Assembly: GCF_021390515.1 (NCBI RefSeq)
Contig: NZ_JAJUXI010000006.1
Span: 186,001-250,000 of the forward strand
From: Dyadobacter sp. CY326
GTDB lineage: Bacteria > Bacteroidota > Bacteroidia > Cytophagales > Spirosomataceae
Direction of reading: 5' to 3'
DNA length: 64,000 bases
Under the pieces are notes generated by a model that was given only the letters and a program-made list of their open reading frames with translations, was not told where the DNA came from and searched no databases. This document shows, one piece after another, positions 52,307-61,278 of the stretch. The number at the start of each line of letters is the position of its first letter. The first letter of the stretch is position 1. A program made the position numbers and the translations under genes.

Positions 52307-53215
52307 GTGGTAGACATCACCCACAAAAGCAACACATTACGAATTGCGACTGCGCAGGCGATTGTCCAGGTCAGCAAGCCTGAAACGATTAAGGCGATTC
52401 AGGATCGGGCCGTTCCCAAGGGCGACGTTTTTGAAATGGCGAAAGCCGCAGGTTTTTTGGCAGTTAAAAAGACGCCTGATCTGTTGCCGGATTGTCACCC
52501 GATTCCTGTTGAATACACAGCCGTAAATTATAGAATTGAAGACTTGCGCATTGTTATTGAGATGACTGTCAAAACGATATATAAAACCGGCGTCGAAGTT
52601 GAAGCCATGCACGGCGCGTCCGTTGTGGCATTGACAATGTATGATATGCTCAAACCGATCGACAGAGGTGTTGAAATTCATAACATAAAATTGTTGGAGA
52701 AAAAAGGTGGGAAAAGCGATCGGAAAGCAATTCCTGAAAATTTGAAGACAGCCGTTATTGTTTGTTCTGACAGCATTTCCAATGGCATTGGTGAAGACAA
52801 ATCAGGAAAACGCATCATTGAAAAACTGGAAGCGCTGAAACTCAAAGCAAGCGATTACAGCATCATTCCCGACGATAAAAACAGCATTCAGGAAAAGATC
52901 AAAAGCCTTTGCGAGGCACATTATCAGCTTATTTTGATAACCGGCGGAACCGGGTTATCTGACAGAGATGTTACACCAGAAGCAGTCTCTGAGTTGCTTG
53001 ACAGGGAAATCCCCGGCATCGCAGAAGCAGCCAGAAAATATGGCCAGGACCGCATGCCGACAGCAATGTTATCCCGATCCGTCGGCGGATTAATCGGTGA
53101 AACATTGGTCATGGCAATGCCCGGCAGCACAGGAGGCGTAACCGAATATATGGATGCATTGTTTCCGCAGGTGCTGCATGTTTTTGGCGTCCTAGAAGGC
53201 AAAAAGCACGATTAA
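52307..53215 (+). CDS. moaC: bifunctional MoaC/MogA (MoaB-type) fusion protein
   Basis: 302 residues starting at GTG 52307. The N-terminal half (about 1-150) is MoaC, the cyclic pyranopterin monophosphate synthase accessory protein: LPDCHPIPVEYTAVNYRIED, EVEAMHGASVVALTMYDMLK and KKGGKSD. The C-terminal half (about 155-302) is a MogA/MoaB adenylyltransferase domain: TAVIVCSDSISNGIGEDKSG, LITGGTGLSDRDVTPEAV and GETLVMAMPGSTGG. Fusion joins the step after MoaA with adenylylation of molybdopterin in one chain, a layout known from other Bacteroidota. moaA begins 10 bases downstream. Confidence 0.94.
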   Translation: MVDITHKSNTLRIATAQAIVQVSKPETIKAIQDRAVPKGDVFEMAKAAGFLAVKKTPDLLPDCHPIPVEYTAVNYRIEDLRIVIEMTVKTIYKTGVEVEAMHGASVVALTMYDMLKPIDRGVEIHNIKLLEKKGGKSDRKAIPENLKTAVIVCSDSISNGIGEDKSGKRIIEKLEALKLKASDYSIIPDDKNSIQEKIKSLCEAHYQLILITGGTGLSDRDVTPEAVSELLDREIPGIAEAARKYGQDRMPTAMLSRSVGGLIGETLVMAMPGSTGGVTEYMDALFPQVLHVFGVLEGKKHD

Positions 53216-53225
53216 TAAATAAAAA

Positions 53226-54218
53226 ATGTCATTACCCATTGTTGATACATTCGGTCGCAAACACACTTATCTGCGGATTTCGCTGACGGATAAGTGCAAT
53301 CTGCGTTGCACCTATTGTATGCCCCAGGAGGAAATGCAGTTTATGCCTTCCAAATGGCTGATGCAGGCCGATGAGATCAAAACGTTGGCTGAAATCTTCG
53401 TTGAAATGGGCGTCGACAAAATCCGTTTGACTGGTGGCGAGCCTCTAATTCGCAAGGATGTCGCGCAAATTGTGTCCGACCTTGGCAAATTGCCTACTTC
53501 GTTGACGTTAACGACCAATGCTGTTTTTATTGACCAATTTATTGGCAGCTTGAAAGATGCAGGCGTCAACTCTTTGAATGTCAGTCTCGATACATTGCGC
53601 GAAGATCGTTTTAGATCCATTACGAAGCGCGATCATTATGCGAAGACGCTTGGTAACATTCGTTTGCTGCTTGCCAAAGGGTTTGTTGTGAAGATTAATA
53701 TGGTGGTGATGAAGGGAATTAATGAAGACGAAGTAAATGATTTCGTCCGCATGACCCTCGATGAGCCCAATCTGCATGTGCGTTTTATTGAGTTTATGCC
53801 ATTTAAAGGCAATCAATGGGATATGTCGAAAATCGTGTCCTATAACGACTTGCTTTCAGACATTAACAATGAATTTGATTTCAAAAAACTGACCGGCGAG
53901 TTGCAGGATACGGCGCATCGTTTTCAGGTCGTTGGTGGTGCAGGCACTTTCGGGATCATCGGCACCGTAACGCAACCGTTCTGCTCAGGCTGCAACCGCA
54001 TTCGCCTCACTGCCGACGGAAAACTTAAAAACTGCCTTTTCGACACATCCGAGGCAGATTTGTTGACTCCCTTACGCGCAGGCCAGGACGTCCGCGCCCT
54101 CATCCACGCCCACTTCTACAAAAAACATTTCGCCCACGGAGGCCACGTAAATTTCACAGAAACCCAAGCAAAATCAGATTACGAGCAAAATCGGAATATG
54201 ATTGCAATTGGGGGGTGA
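53226..54218 (+). CDS. moaA: GTP 3',8-cyclase (radical SAM)
   Basis: 330 residues. Converts GTP to 3',8-cyclo-GTP, the first committed step in Moco synthesis. The radical SAM cluster is CNLRCTYCMP (CxxxCxxC); the SAM-binding region holds IRLTGGEPLIRKD. The second, substrate-side cluster is in CSGCNRIRLTADGKLKNCLF. The C-terminal Gly-Gly (MIAIGG), needed for activity in characterised MoaA, is present. Last gene of the operon; no molybdoenzyme gene is found in the window. Confidence 0.97.
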   Translation: MSLPIVDTFGRKHTYLRISLTDKCNLRCTYCMPQEEMQFMPSKWLMQADEIKTLAEIFVEMGVDKIRLTGGEPLIRKDVAQIVSDLGKLPTSLTLTTNAVFIDQFIGSLKDAGVNSLNVSLDTLREDRFRSITKRDHYAKTLGNIRLLLAKGFVVKINMVVMKGINEDEVNDFVRMTLDEPNLHVRFIEFMPFKGNQWDMSKIVSYNDLLSDINNEFDFKKLTGELQDTAHRFQVVGGAGTFGIIGTVTQPFCSGCNRIRLTADGKLKNCLFDTSEADLLTPLRAGQDVRALIHAHFYKKHFAHGGHVNFTETQAKSDYEQNRNMIAIGG

Positions 54219-54340
54219 TACACACGACCATTCAACCCCATTTTCCGCCGTTTAAATAATGCGTGCAACATTGGCTGGGGTGAGGTTATCATTGGTAAAA
54301 ATCTTCAAGAATTATTTACTCAAAGTAACCTTTATAAGCC

Positions 54341-54754
54341 ATGAAAAACATGATCAAAACGCTTGCAGCCGCCGCATTCGGCCTTCTTTTACTTACTGGA
54401 AATACATTCGCAAACCCGATCGATTCGAAAGCTGAATGCAAGAACAATTCCTGCGAAAAATTTAAGGTCGGCATGTATCGAGTGAAAAATACGGTCTCGA
54501 TGAATTTATTGATGGAAAAGCAAAAAGGAGAGCGCGTCGTGATCCGCCTCATGGATACGAAAGGCAACATGTTGCACGAAGAATATGTGCCAAAATATTT
54601 GACTAAATACGGCCGCAAACTGAATTTTGACGAAATCCGGGACGGCGTCTACACATTGGAGATCTCCAATGATTCCGAGAAGATCGTTAAGAGCATTTAC
54701 CTGGCAACCAACGAAGTAAGAGAGGTTGAGCGCACTTTGGTAGGATCAAATTAA
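54341..54754 (+). CDS. secreted protein of unknown function (137 aa)
   Basis: Sec signal peptide (KTLAAAAFGLLLLTGNTFAN), then about 110 residues that read as a beta-sandwich: MYRVKNTVSMNLLMEKQKGE, VVIRLMDTKGNMLHEEYVPK, then FDEIRDGVYTLEISNDSEKI. This pattern resembles the DUF3244 and sorting-domain-like beta folds seen in Bacteroidota secreted proteins, but I would not assign it. Two cysteines (ECKNNSCEKF) sit five residues apart after the signal. It is probably periplasmic or surface-exposed. The gene stands 122 bases after moaA, followed by a strong terminator. Confidence 0.65.
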   Translation: MKNMIKTLAAAAFGLLLLTGNTFANPIDSKAECKNNSCEKFKVGMYRVKNTVSMNLLMEKQKGERVVIRLMDTKGNMLHEEYVPKYLTKYGRKLNFDEIRDGVYTLEISNDSEKIVKSIYLATNEVREVERTLVGSN

Positions 54755-54768
54755 GGTTCAGGTTGATA

Positions 54769-54805
54769 GCGTTACGGGTTTGTTGCCGCAGCAAATCTGT
54801 AACGC
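54769..54805. terminator. bidirectional terminator
   Basis: GCGTTACGGGTTTG (54769-54782) pairs with CAAATCTGTAACGC (54792-54805) over 14 positions, two of them G-T wobbles, with a 9-base loop and T-rich sequence downstream. It lies between the convergent ends of the secreted protein and GT87-like genes. Confidence 0.75.
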
Positions 54806-54808
54806 ATT

Positions 54809-55999
54809 TTATTTTTCAAGCACTTGCTGTCGCTCTATCCTTGGCGAAAGTTTTACAAAAAGCAGGTCATAAGTAATTTTTGCCCAAATCAGAATGCACG
54901 GAACGGCCTTGACAACATATGGCTTCATCCATTCATTTCTAATAAATTTTGGGAAAAGATCCGTTGGTGACAATGCAGTGAAAACGAACGCAAGGACCAG
55001 CAGAAAGTAATTTAATTTGTTCTCGCTTTGCGAATAATACCAAAGGGCTACCCCAGTAATTGCAATGATAAAAGTGGGCGACTCAGCCCGGTGGTTAAAA
55101 ATCACAACCCAAATCATAGTCGAAGCCAGCAACACGATCCGGAAAGTGAAATTGCCATATTCCTTGATCCGCAGCAACGGAATACAAAAGAGAATTGCGC
55201 CCGCCAAGCTGACATACGTTTTGTTTAAATGGAGATTAAACCAGGTTTTGAGCCAGCCGATAACGGACAAGCCATCCGAAATCGAATGGTCATTCGCTAA
55301 CAGATTAGCCCAGCTTTTGTAAAGAAATACAAACTGGTTAAAGTCAACGACCAGGAGCGGAAGCATCGTGAAAAGGATCACCCAAAAGGCCGTCGTGTAA
55401 GTCAGCTTCAACTTGTTGGGATAAAGCAGGAACAAAGCCAATGCAACAATCCCGAACAGCTTAATGAAAATCGTTGCAACAACGCAGCACGTCGCCAGCC
55501 AATATTTTCCCCTTTCCAGAAAGCCGAATGCAAACAGCAACAATCCGGCAATCAACGCGTTACTTTGCTCATTCTGAACGGAAGTAAGCAATTCCACAAT
55601 CACAAAAACGAGGATCAATCCCTTGGTGCGGAGGTTAATGCGGGGCAGATAATAGACCGAGTAGAAAAGCACCGCCGCATTCAAAATATTCCAGACTGAG
55701 AGACCGAGCACATCAGGCATAATTGCCAGAATGCTGAAAATCAATGCAAATGCGGGGCTGTATTTGTATAAATCGCCTTGCTCTTCAACAAATTGCGCGT
55801 AAAGGTCCTGCCCATGAATCAAATGGAAAAACGACTGCTTAAAAATAATGTAGTTGTTGTAAGTTGTGTAAAGGTGTCCGCCTTCCACAAAACTTTTCAA
55901 ACCGCCAAAGTAAGATTGCAAACTGGCAAAAATCGCCACTCCTATGAACAGGATCAGCAAATATCTTTGGTTGACTAAAAAGCGGTTTACAGCATTCAT
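54809..55999 (-). CDS. GT87-like (DUF2029) polytopic membrane glycosyltransferase
   Basis: 396 residues from ATG 55999 (a TTG at 56020 adds seven residues). About 11 transmembrane helices; an early periplasmic loop contains LYAQFVEEQGDLYKYSPAFA, matching the YxxxYxYxPxF-type region of the GT87/DUF2029 family, and RVVLLASTMIWVVIFNHRAE-like helices later. GT87 members transfer mannose from polyprenyl-phosphate to glycans or glycolipids (GT-C fold); the actual acceptor here is unknown. A stretch of basic residues ends the protein (SPRIERQQVLEK). It is monocistronic, ending in a shared terminator. Confidence 0.8.
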   Translation of the reverse strand: MNAVNRFLVNQRYLLILFIGVAIFASLQSYFGGLKSFVEGGHLYTTYNNYIIFKQSFFHLIHGQDLYAQFVEEQGDLYKYSPAFALIFSILAIMPDVLGLSVWNILNAAVLFYSVYYLPRINLRTKGLILVFVIVELLTSVQNEQSNALIAGLLLFAFGFLERGKYWLATCCVVATIFIKLFGIVALALFLLYPNKLKLTYTTAFWVILFTMLPLLVVDFNQFVFLYKSWANLLANDHSISDGLSVIGWLKTWFNLHLNKTYVSLAGAILFCIPLLRIKEYGNFTFRIVLLASTMIWVVIFNHRAESPTFIIAITGVALWYYSQSENKLNYFLLVLAFVFTALSPTDLFPKFIRNEWMKPYVVKAVPCILIWAKITYDLLFVKLSPRIERQQVLEK

Positions 56000-56058
56000 A
56001 GGCGCAGAAATATCCTTCAATTTGATTCAAAAGTCAAAACTAGGGAAATCGGAGGCAT

Positions 56059-56508
56059 TTATTTAAGTCTGCCATCGAAATGCACATCTTCAACACGAAG
56101 AATTTTCGCAGACTTATGCTCGGTGTGAAATGGGTTCAGCAAATAGTTGAACTCCGTAAATGAATGTGCAGAAGGCACTTTCATGATCCAAAATCTGCCT
56201 TCTTCAATCCATTGTTCGGTTACTTCTGCTAACGAATCTGGATATGGGAATTTCCACCAGTTATCAGGAAGTTTAGCCAAGTCAGTTTCCAAAACAGATG
56301 CATCGGATGGAGCTTCAATGGTTACCAACGCTTGGTTTTTTGGAATAAAAGAGGAATTAGCGAGAATTTCCAGTTTCGACAGCGAAACATGCTCCGATGT
56401 GTAAACGATTTGCGTTCCCTTGAAATGCCATCGCCCGGCAGCATAAAGGCAACCTGTCCCTTGCAGATCGTTTGCATATGTGCGACTAGTGATGCGAAAA
56501 AGGAGCAT
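56059..56508 (-). CDS. RES-domain toxin
   Basis: 149 residues covering a complete RES domain: the start LLFRITSRTYANDLQGTG carries the RES Arg, then GRWHFKGTQIVYTSEHVSLS and SKLEILAN (conserved Tyr and Glu). RES toxins such as MbcT and those of Pseudomonas and Photorhabdus degrade NAD+, stopping growth. It is encoded one base after its antitoxin gene, so translation is coupled. The family association with Xre/MbcA-type antitoxins is well established; the catalytic activity of this copy is not proven by sequence alone. Confidence 0.9.
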   Translation of the reverse strand: MLLFRITSRTYANDLQGTGCLYAAGRWHFKGTQIVYTSEHVSLSKLEILANSSFIPKNQALVTIEAPSDASVLETDLAKLPDNWWKFPYPDSLAEVTEQWIEEGRFWIMKVPSAHSFTEFNYLLNPFHTEHKSAKILRVEDVHFDGRLK

Positions 56509-56509
56509 A

Positions 56510-56941
56510 TCAGGAGTAAATGCCGTGTTCTATCCTGAAAAGAACATTGAGCACTTCCTCTCTTCCAATGGACGAAGTCAGCAATTCTATCGGTTTTCTG
56601 TTGCCTAGCGCTAGAATTGGGCTGTTCAACCAGCTGTTAAAGTCATTGTCGTCGTGAAAAACATCGACGCCTTTTGCTATAATTTTCGAAAAGTCAATCA
56701 CCTTTTCACTTTCGGAAGGTGTTAATATTGACTTGTTTTTTATTCTGCGCTGAAAAGTGCTTTCCGATAAGTTTAACATTTCGCCAAATTGCTTATTTGA
56801 CAAATTCATTCTTTTTTGAACGGTTTGAGCAATCGCAATGGGAATTCCTTGCTGGGTGACTTCTATGAATGAAAGAAAGCTGTCAATCTTTTGCGCGAAA
56901 GCTTTTTGCCCGCCCATAACATTAATAATCTGTGTATGCAT
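56510..56941 (-). CDS. Xre/MbcA/ParS-type antitoxin (DUF2384)
   Basis: 143 residues. An N-terminal region (about 35-85) carries a helix-turn-helix of the Xre-like type (QKRMNLSNKQFGEMLNLSES, TFQRRIKNKS). The C-terminal MbcA/ParS toxin-binding domain (about 90-143) has DFNSWLNSPILALGNRKPIE, LLTSSIGREEVLNVLFRIEH and G. It neutralises the RES toxin and represses its own promoter. The gene is first in the operon, with an inverted-repeat operator abutting its ATG. Confidence 0.92.
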   Translation of the reverse strand: MHTQIINVMGGQKAFAQKIDSFLSFIEVTQQGIPIAIAQTVQKRMNLSNKQFGEMLNLSESTFQRRIKNKSILTPSESEKVIDFSKIIAKGVDVFHDDNDFNSWLNSPILALGNRKPIELLTSSIGREEVLNVLFRIEHGIYS

Positions 56942-56979
56942 ACTGTCAAATGATTAGATATCTACATTCATTTAACAGT
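56942..56979. promoter_or_regulatory. probable autoregulatory operator of the RES/Xre module
   Basis: ACTGTCAAATG (56942-56952) and CATTTAACAGT (56969-56979) form an inverted repeat with 10 of 11 matches, and the exact centre holds a second palindrome, TAGATATCTA (56955-56964). It lies immediately before the antitoxin ATG, as expected for autoregulation by the antitoxin's HTH. Confidence 0.6.
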
Positions 56980-56998
56980 AAATGTAACTTAATCCGTT

Positions 56999-57925
56999 TC
57001 ACTTTACAAAACCAAACGATTTCAACCAGCCATCCATGGCTGTGGGCCAGCCTGCTAATGAGCCTTTTCCGTCGGTTCGCATGCCGTAACCGTGGCCGCC
57101 TTTTGGATAAAGATGGAGTTCTGCGGAGATTTTTTGTTTTTTCAGGGCCAGACAATATTCAATGCTGTTTTCGGGCGGAACCGCACCGTCATCCATGGCG
57201 TGAACAAGGAATGCGGGAGGCGTTTCGGGGCTTACTTGCAGTTCGTTGGAGTAATATTTAATGAGCTCGTCTGATTTTTCAGAGCCAAGTAAGTTGTCAC
57301 GCGAGCCGCCATGGGCCAGGGCAGGAGTCAGGGAAATTACAGGATAAATGAGGATCGAAAAATTTGGTTTTGCTTCTGGCGAAGCTTTTTCGCCCATATT
57401 AAAATGCGTTGACAAAGTTGCAGCAAGGTGACCGCCTGCCGAAAAACCCATAACGCCGATTTTATTGACATCAATGTTCCATTTGCCAGCGCTTTGTCTG
57501 ATCAGTTTCATGGCTTGCATGGCGTCCATTAAAGGCACTTCATGCTGATGCGTCATGGTTTTTTCGCTTGGTAACCTGTATTTCAGCACAAAAGCGGAGA
57601 TTCCGCGATCATTAAACCATTTTGCAAAATCACTTCCTTCGTGAGAAGCAGCCAATATTCCATAGCCTCCACCCGGACAGATCATTACTGCGGCACCAGT
57701 CGCTTTCTCTTTTGGAACAATAAAAGCCGTCAATGTTGGAACAGACACGCCGCTGATTCGCAAGATGTTACTGTCGTCCGTAACCGATTTTTCCTCAACC
57801 GAATTCGTTTTATAGTTGGGGACTTTGCCTTCGGGCCACAAGTTGATGACTTCGTTTTGTGCCATGGATTTTTCAGGGATAGCATGTAAAGCCAATGCAA
57901 TCAGGAGACCGGTTAATTTTTTCAT
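56999..57925 (-). CDS. secreted alpha/beta-hydrolase (esterase-like)
   Basis: 308 residues with a signal peptide (KLTGLLIALALHAIPEKSMA). Alpha/beta-hydrolase fold: oxyanion-hole region MICPGGGYGILAASHEG, nucleophile Ser in GVMGFSAGGHLAATL (GxSxG), Asp in LVHAMDDGAVPPENS and His in YPKGGHGYGM. The layout is close to BD-FAE/acetyl-xylan-esterase-like and dienelactone-hydrolase-like enzymes (HxxGG-type), so an esterase acting on acylated sugars is the best guess. It is monocistronic; no xylan genes lie next to it. Confidence 0.88.
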   Translation of the reverse strand: MKKLTGLLIALALHAIPEKSMAQNEVINLWPEGKVPNYKTNSVEEKSVTDDSNILRISGVSVPTLTAFIVPKEKATGAAVMICPGGGYGILAASHEGSDFAKWFNDRGISAFVLKYRLPSEKTMTHQHEVPLMDAMQAMKLIRQSAGKWNIDVNKIGVMGFSAGGHLAATLSTHFNMGEKASPEAKPNFSILIYPVISLTPALAHGGSRDNLLGSEKSDELIKYYSNELQVSPETPPAFLVHAMDDGAVPPENSIEYCLALKKQKISAELHLYPKGGHGYGMRTDGKGSLAGWPTAMDGWLKSFGFVK

Positions 57926-58143
57926 TTATTGTATTTTTTAACAATAAGACGGTCTCGGCGCCAATATACCATGTGTTACAAATGGAAAGTGCTTATACTC
58001 GGATCGTCTGCAATGCAAAAAAAGTCCTGCTCATAATAGTAAATGACAGGTGGATTGGCTCTTATTATATCTAAACTAGTAATCTTTGAATTAAAAGTTA
58101 CACAAATCTCCTTTCGCCTTACAGACTGTAATTTATAGACCTC

Positions 58144-61100
58144 ATGAACTTAAAAAAATCGCTGATCCTGTTTCCTGCGGGATGTTTGCTGGCAACCGTA
58201 ATGATTGCTGCTTACCAGCATGTTAACCCGAGCACTTTTCAAAGTTCAACGCTCGACAGCTTATACAAAGACCTGACAGACGCGCAAAAACGTTCGCCAA
58301 AGTATGCAGTTGCGGGATTATCAGTAACCAATGGCGTTGAAGCCACTCTTTTCGCATCAGAACCAACCATAACCAATCCTACAAACATTGACGTGGATCA
58401 TTTAGGAAGGGTTTGGGTTTGTGAAGCTTATAATTATAGGCCAGCGATCAATGGCAATCCGACCAAAGATGAAGGCGACCGCATTTTGATTATGGAAGAC
58501 ACGGATGGGGACGGAAAATCGGATAAAACGACCGTTTTCTATCAGGGAAAAGAGATTAATTCTCCGCTTGGAATCTGGGTGATGGGCAATCGGGTTGTGG
58601 TTTCGCAAAGTCCTTATGTGTGGCTTTTTACGGATGAAAACAATGATGGAAAGGCTGATAAAAAGGAAGTTATCTTCGAAGGTGTAGGCGGTGAGCAGCA
58701 CGACCACGGGATGCACGCATTCATTTTCGGACCGGATGGAAAGCTCTATTTCAACTTTGGAAACGAAGGGGGACATTTATTGGATGGAAAGGGAAATCCA
58801 GTCATTGGAAAAGATGGTCAGCCCATTGATTTCAAAAAATTAAAACAGGGAATCGTGTTCCGTTGCGATCCTGATTTCAAGAATATTGAAGTTTTGGCAA
58901 ATAATTTCAGGAACAATTACGAAGTCGCTGTGGACAGTTACGGAACCATGTGGCAGTCTGATAATGATGACGACGGAAATAAAAGTGTGCGGATCAATTA
59001 CGTCATGCAATATGGCAATTATGGCTACACAGATGAGGTTACCGGCGCGGGCTGGCGCGCGAATCGCACCAATATTGAAGATTCTATTCCTTATCGGCAC
59101 TGGCATTTGAATGATCCGGGCGTTGTGCCAAACTTGCTGCAAACCGGCTCCGGGTCTCCTACGGGCATGGTCGTTTACGAAGGCAGGCTTTTGCCAAAAG
59201 AGTTTTGGGACCAAATGATCCATTGCGAACCGGGCCATAATGTGGTTCGCTCGTATCCCGTGGAGAAATCAGGTGCAGGCTATAAGGCTAGAATCGTAAA
59301 TCTGGTTGACGGAAAAAGAGACCAATGGTTCCGTCCTTCCGACGTTTGTGTTGCTCCCGATGGCTCGTTGATCGTTTCCGACTGGTATGATCCAGGCGTG
59401 GGCGGGCACCAGGCAGGCGATCAAAATAGGGGCAGACTTTACCGCATTGCGCCGGCTAATACGCCCTACAAAGTTCCGAAAACAGATTTGACAACAGCGA
59501 GCGGCGCGGTGGAAGCATTGCAAAGCCCGAATCTTTCTGTTCGCTATCAGGCTTGGAATGCTTTGAATCAAATGGGCGAAAAGGCCATTCCTTCATTGGA
59601 AAAACTTTATACAGACAAAAAAGCAAACTATCGGATGCGCGCACGGGCGCTTTGGTTATTGAGCAAATGGCCAGCTTCAAGCAAAAAAGCAATTGATGTG
59701 GCCATAAAAGACGCCAATCCTGACATGCGCATTGCGGGTCTGCGGGCAGCAAGTGAAGTTCCTGGCGTTGAGATTACAGATTACATTGCTTTGCTGGTGA
59801 AAGATGCTGAACCACAAGTAAGACGGGAATGTGCGCTGATCCTTCACCACAACAAATCACCCAAAGCGCCTGCATTATGGGCTGAGCTTGCATTGCAATA
59901 TGACGGCAAAGACCGTTGGTATTTAGAAGCGCTCGGCATCGGTGCCGATGATCAGTGGGATTCATTTTTCACGGCGTGGCAATCGAAAGTTGGAGCCAAT
60001 GCAACTGCAACGCAAGCTGGAAAAGACATTGTTTGGCGTTCACGCGGCAAGGAATCGGTTCCGTTGCTGGCCTCACTGGCGGGCGATTCCAAAGCAGATT
60101 TGAAAAGCAGATTGCGTTATTTCCGGGCATTTGATTTCAATCCGGCAGCAAATGAAAAGTCGCTTGCCCTTTTGCAAATCATGAAAGGAACCGCTGCAAA
60201 TCAGGCTCAGGTTAATGAATTGGCATTGCGGCATTTGGATCCGGCTTTTGTAAAACAAAATGCAGAAGCCATGTCAGGCCTCAAAAAGCTGCTTGATTCG
60301 TCATTCGGCACGCCTGCTTATCTTGAATTGGTTAGTAAATATGAGTTGGAATCAGAGAATGGCAGATTATTGGACATGGCAATATCACAGTCAGCCACCA
60401 GAAACGGACCTGCTGCTGCATTGCAATTAATGAAACAGGGCGGTGGAAAGATCGTCTGGGAGGTTATTAAAGGAAGTGATGCTGCAAAAAGTGAAGCCAT
60501 TGTGGCTGCATTGCGAGGCGTGGGAAGCAAAGAGTCGCTTGAAATATTGAAGACAGTCACATTGGAAGATAAGTATTCGGCTGGCCTGCGGAAAATAGCT
60601 GCCAAGTCTCTGGGCGGAACAATGAATGGTGAAGATCAGGTGCTTGCATTGCTTAAAGACGGCAAATTGGATGGTGATTTGAAAGCCGAAGCTGTGAAGG
60701 GTTTGAGCGGCGCATGGCGCAAGTCTGTCAAAGTTGAAGCCGCGAAATATCTGGATGGAACGACCGTTGCAGCCAAAAAGCATCCGGAAGTGAAGGAATT
60801 GATCGGCATGAAGGGCGATTTGTCGAAAGGAAAGCAAGTTTTTACTTCATATTGTTCAGTATGCCATCAGGTGAATGGCGAAGGCATGGATTTCGGACCA
60901 AAACTTTCCGAAATCGGAAGCAAACTGCCGAAAGAAGCGCAATATTCTGCTATTTTCGAGCCAAGTGCTGGAATTGGATTTGGTTATGAAGGCTTTGAGG
61001 TGACATTGAAAGACGGCTCCACGGTTACAGGAATCGTTGCCAGCAAAACCGAAACCGACCTCATCCTCAAATTCCCAGGCGGCACAACCCAGGAATACAA

Positions 61101-61227
61101 AATGTCGCAAGTAAAATCCATCAAAAAACTCAACGATTCCATGATGCCCGCCGGCCTCCAAGACGCCATGAGCACAGAAGAGCTGGTTAGCTTGGTTGAT
61201 TATTTGAGTGGGTTGAAGAAGAAGTAA
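58144..61227 (+). CDS. PVC-type haem-binding CxxCH protein with HEAT repeats, copy 1
   Basis: 1,027 residues: N-terminal anchor/signal (LILFPAGCLLATVMIAAYQH), a beta-propeller of the 'membrane-bound dehydrogenase' type (about 60-440; DVDHLGRVWVCEAYNYRP, EDTDGDGKSDKTTVF, PDGKLYFNFGNEGGH, YGTMWQSDNDDDGN, APDGSLIVSDWYDPGVGG), HEAT/Armadillo-like helical repeats (about 450-890), and a c-type cytochrome domain with C904-SVC907-H908 (SKGKQVFTSYCSVCHQVNGE; TIGR02603-type). It is likely periplasmic, attaching haem covalently and possibly oxidising sugars or polyols. The family is best known from planctomycetes and verrucomicrobia; its reaction is unproven. A paralogue lies about 700 bases downstream. 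Confidence 0.9.
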   Translation: MNLKKSLILFPAGCLLATVMIAAYQHVNPSTFQSSTLDSLYKDLTDAQKRSPKYAVAGLSVTNGVEATLFASEPTITNPTNIDVDHLGRVWVCEAYNYRPAINGNPTKDEGDRILIMEDTDGDGKSDKTTVFYQGKEINSPLGIWVMGNRVVVSQSPYVWLFTDENNDGKADKKEVIFEGVGGEQHDHGMHAFIFGPDGKLYFNFGNEGGHLLDGKGNPVIGKDGQPIDFKKLKQGIVFRCDPDFKNIEVLANNFRNNYEVAVDSYGTMWQSDNDDDGNKSVRINYVMQYGNYGYTDEVTGAGWRANRTNIEDSIPYRHWHLNDPGVVPNLLQTGSGSPTGMVVYEGRLLPKEFWDQMIHCEPGHNVVRSYPVEKSGAGYKARIVNLVDGKRDQWFRPSDVCVAPDGSLIVSDWYDPGVGGHQAGDQNRGRLYRIAPANTPYKVPKTDLTTASGAVEALQSPNLSVRYQAWNALNQMGEKAIPSLEKLYTDKKANYRMRARALWLLSKWPASSKKAIDVAIKDANPDMRIAGLRAASEVPGVEITDYIALLVKDAEPQVRRECALILHHNKSPKAPALWAELALQYDGKDRWYLEALGIGADDQWDSFFTAWQSKVGANATATQAGKDIVWRSRGKESVPLLASLAGDSKADLKSRLRYFRAFDFNPAANEKSLALLQIMKGTAANQAQVNELALRHLDPAFVKQNAEAMSGLKKLLDSSFGTPAYLELVSKYELESENGRLLDMAISQSATRNGPAAALQLMKQGGGKIVWEVIKGSDAAKSEAIVAALRGVGSKESLEILKTVTLEDKYSAGLRKIAAKSLGGTMNGEDQVLALLKDGKLDGDLKAEAVKGLSGAWRKSVKVEAAKYLDGTTVAAKKHPEVKELIGMKGDLSKGKQVFTSYCSVCHQVNGEGMDFGPKLSEIGSKLPKEAQYSAIFEPSAGIGFGYEGFEVTLKDGSTVTGIVASKTETDLILKFPGGTTQEYKMSQVKSIKKLNDSMMPAGLQDAMSTEELVSLVDYLSGLKKK

Positions 61228-61250
61228 GAGGATTGGAAGACACATCGACG

Positions 61251-61277
61251 GATCAAGAAATTTTGTTAAATTTGATC
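61251..61277 (+). promoter_or_regulatory. inverted repeat and -7 box ahead of the ParE/RelE-like module
   Basis: GATCAA..AAATTT on the left and AAATTTGATC on the right (61251-61277) form an imperfect inverted repeat. Within it TAAATTTG (61267-61274) exactly fits the -7 consensus and ends 4 bases before the ATG at 61279, so the mRNA might be almost leaderless. No -33 element is visible at the right spacing, so this remains tentative. Confidence 0.3.
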
Positions 61278-61278
61278 T

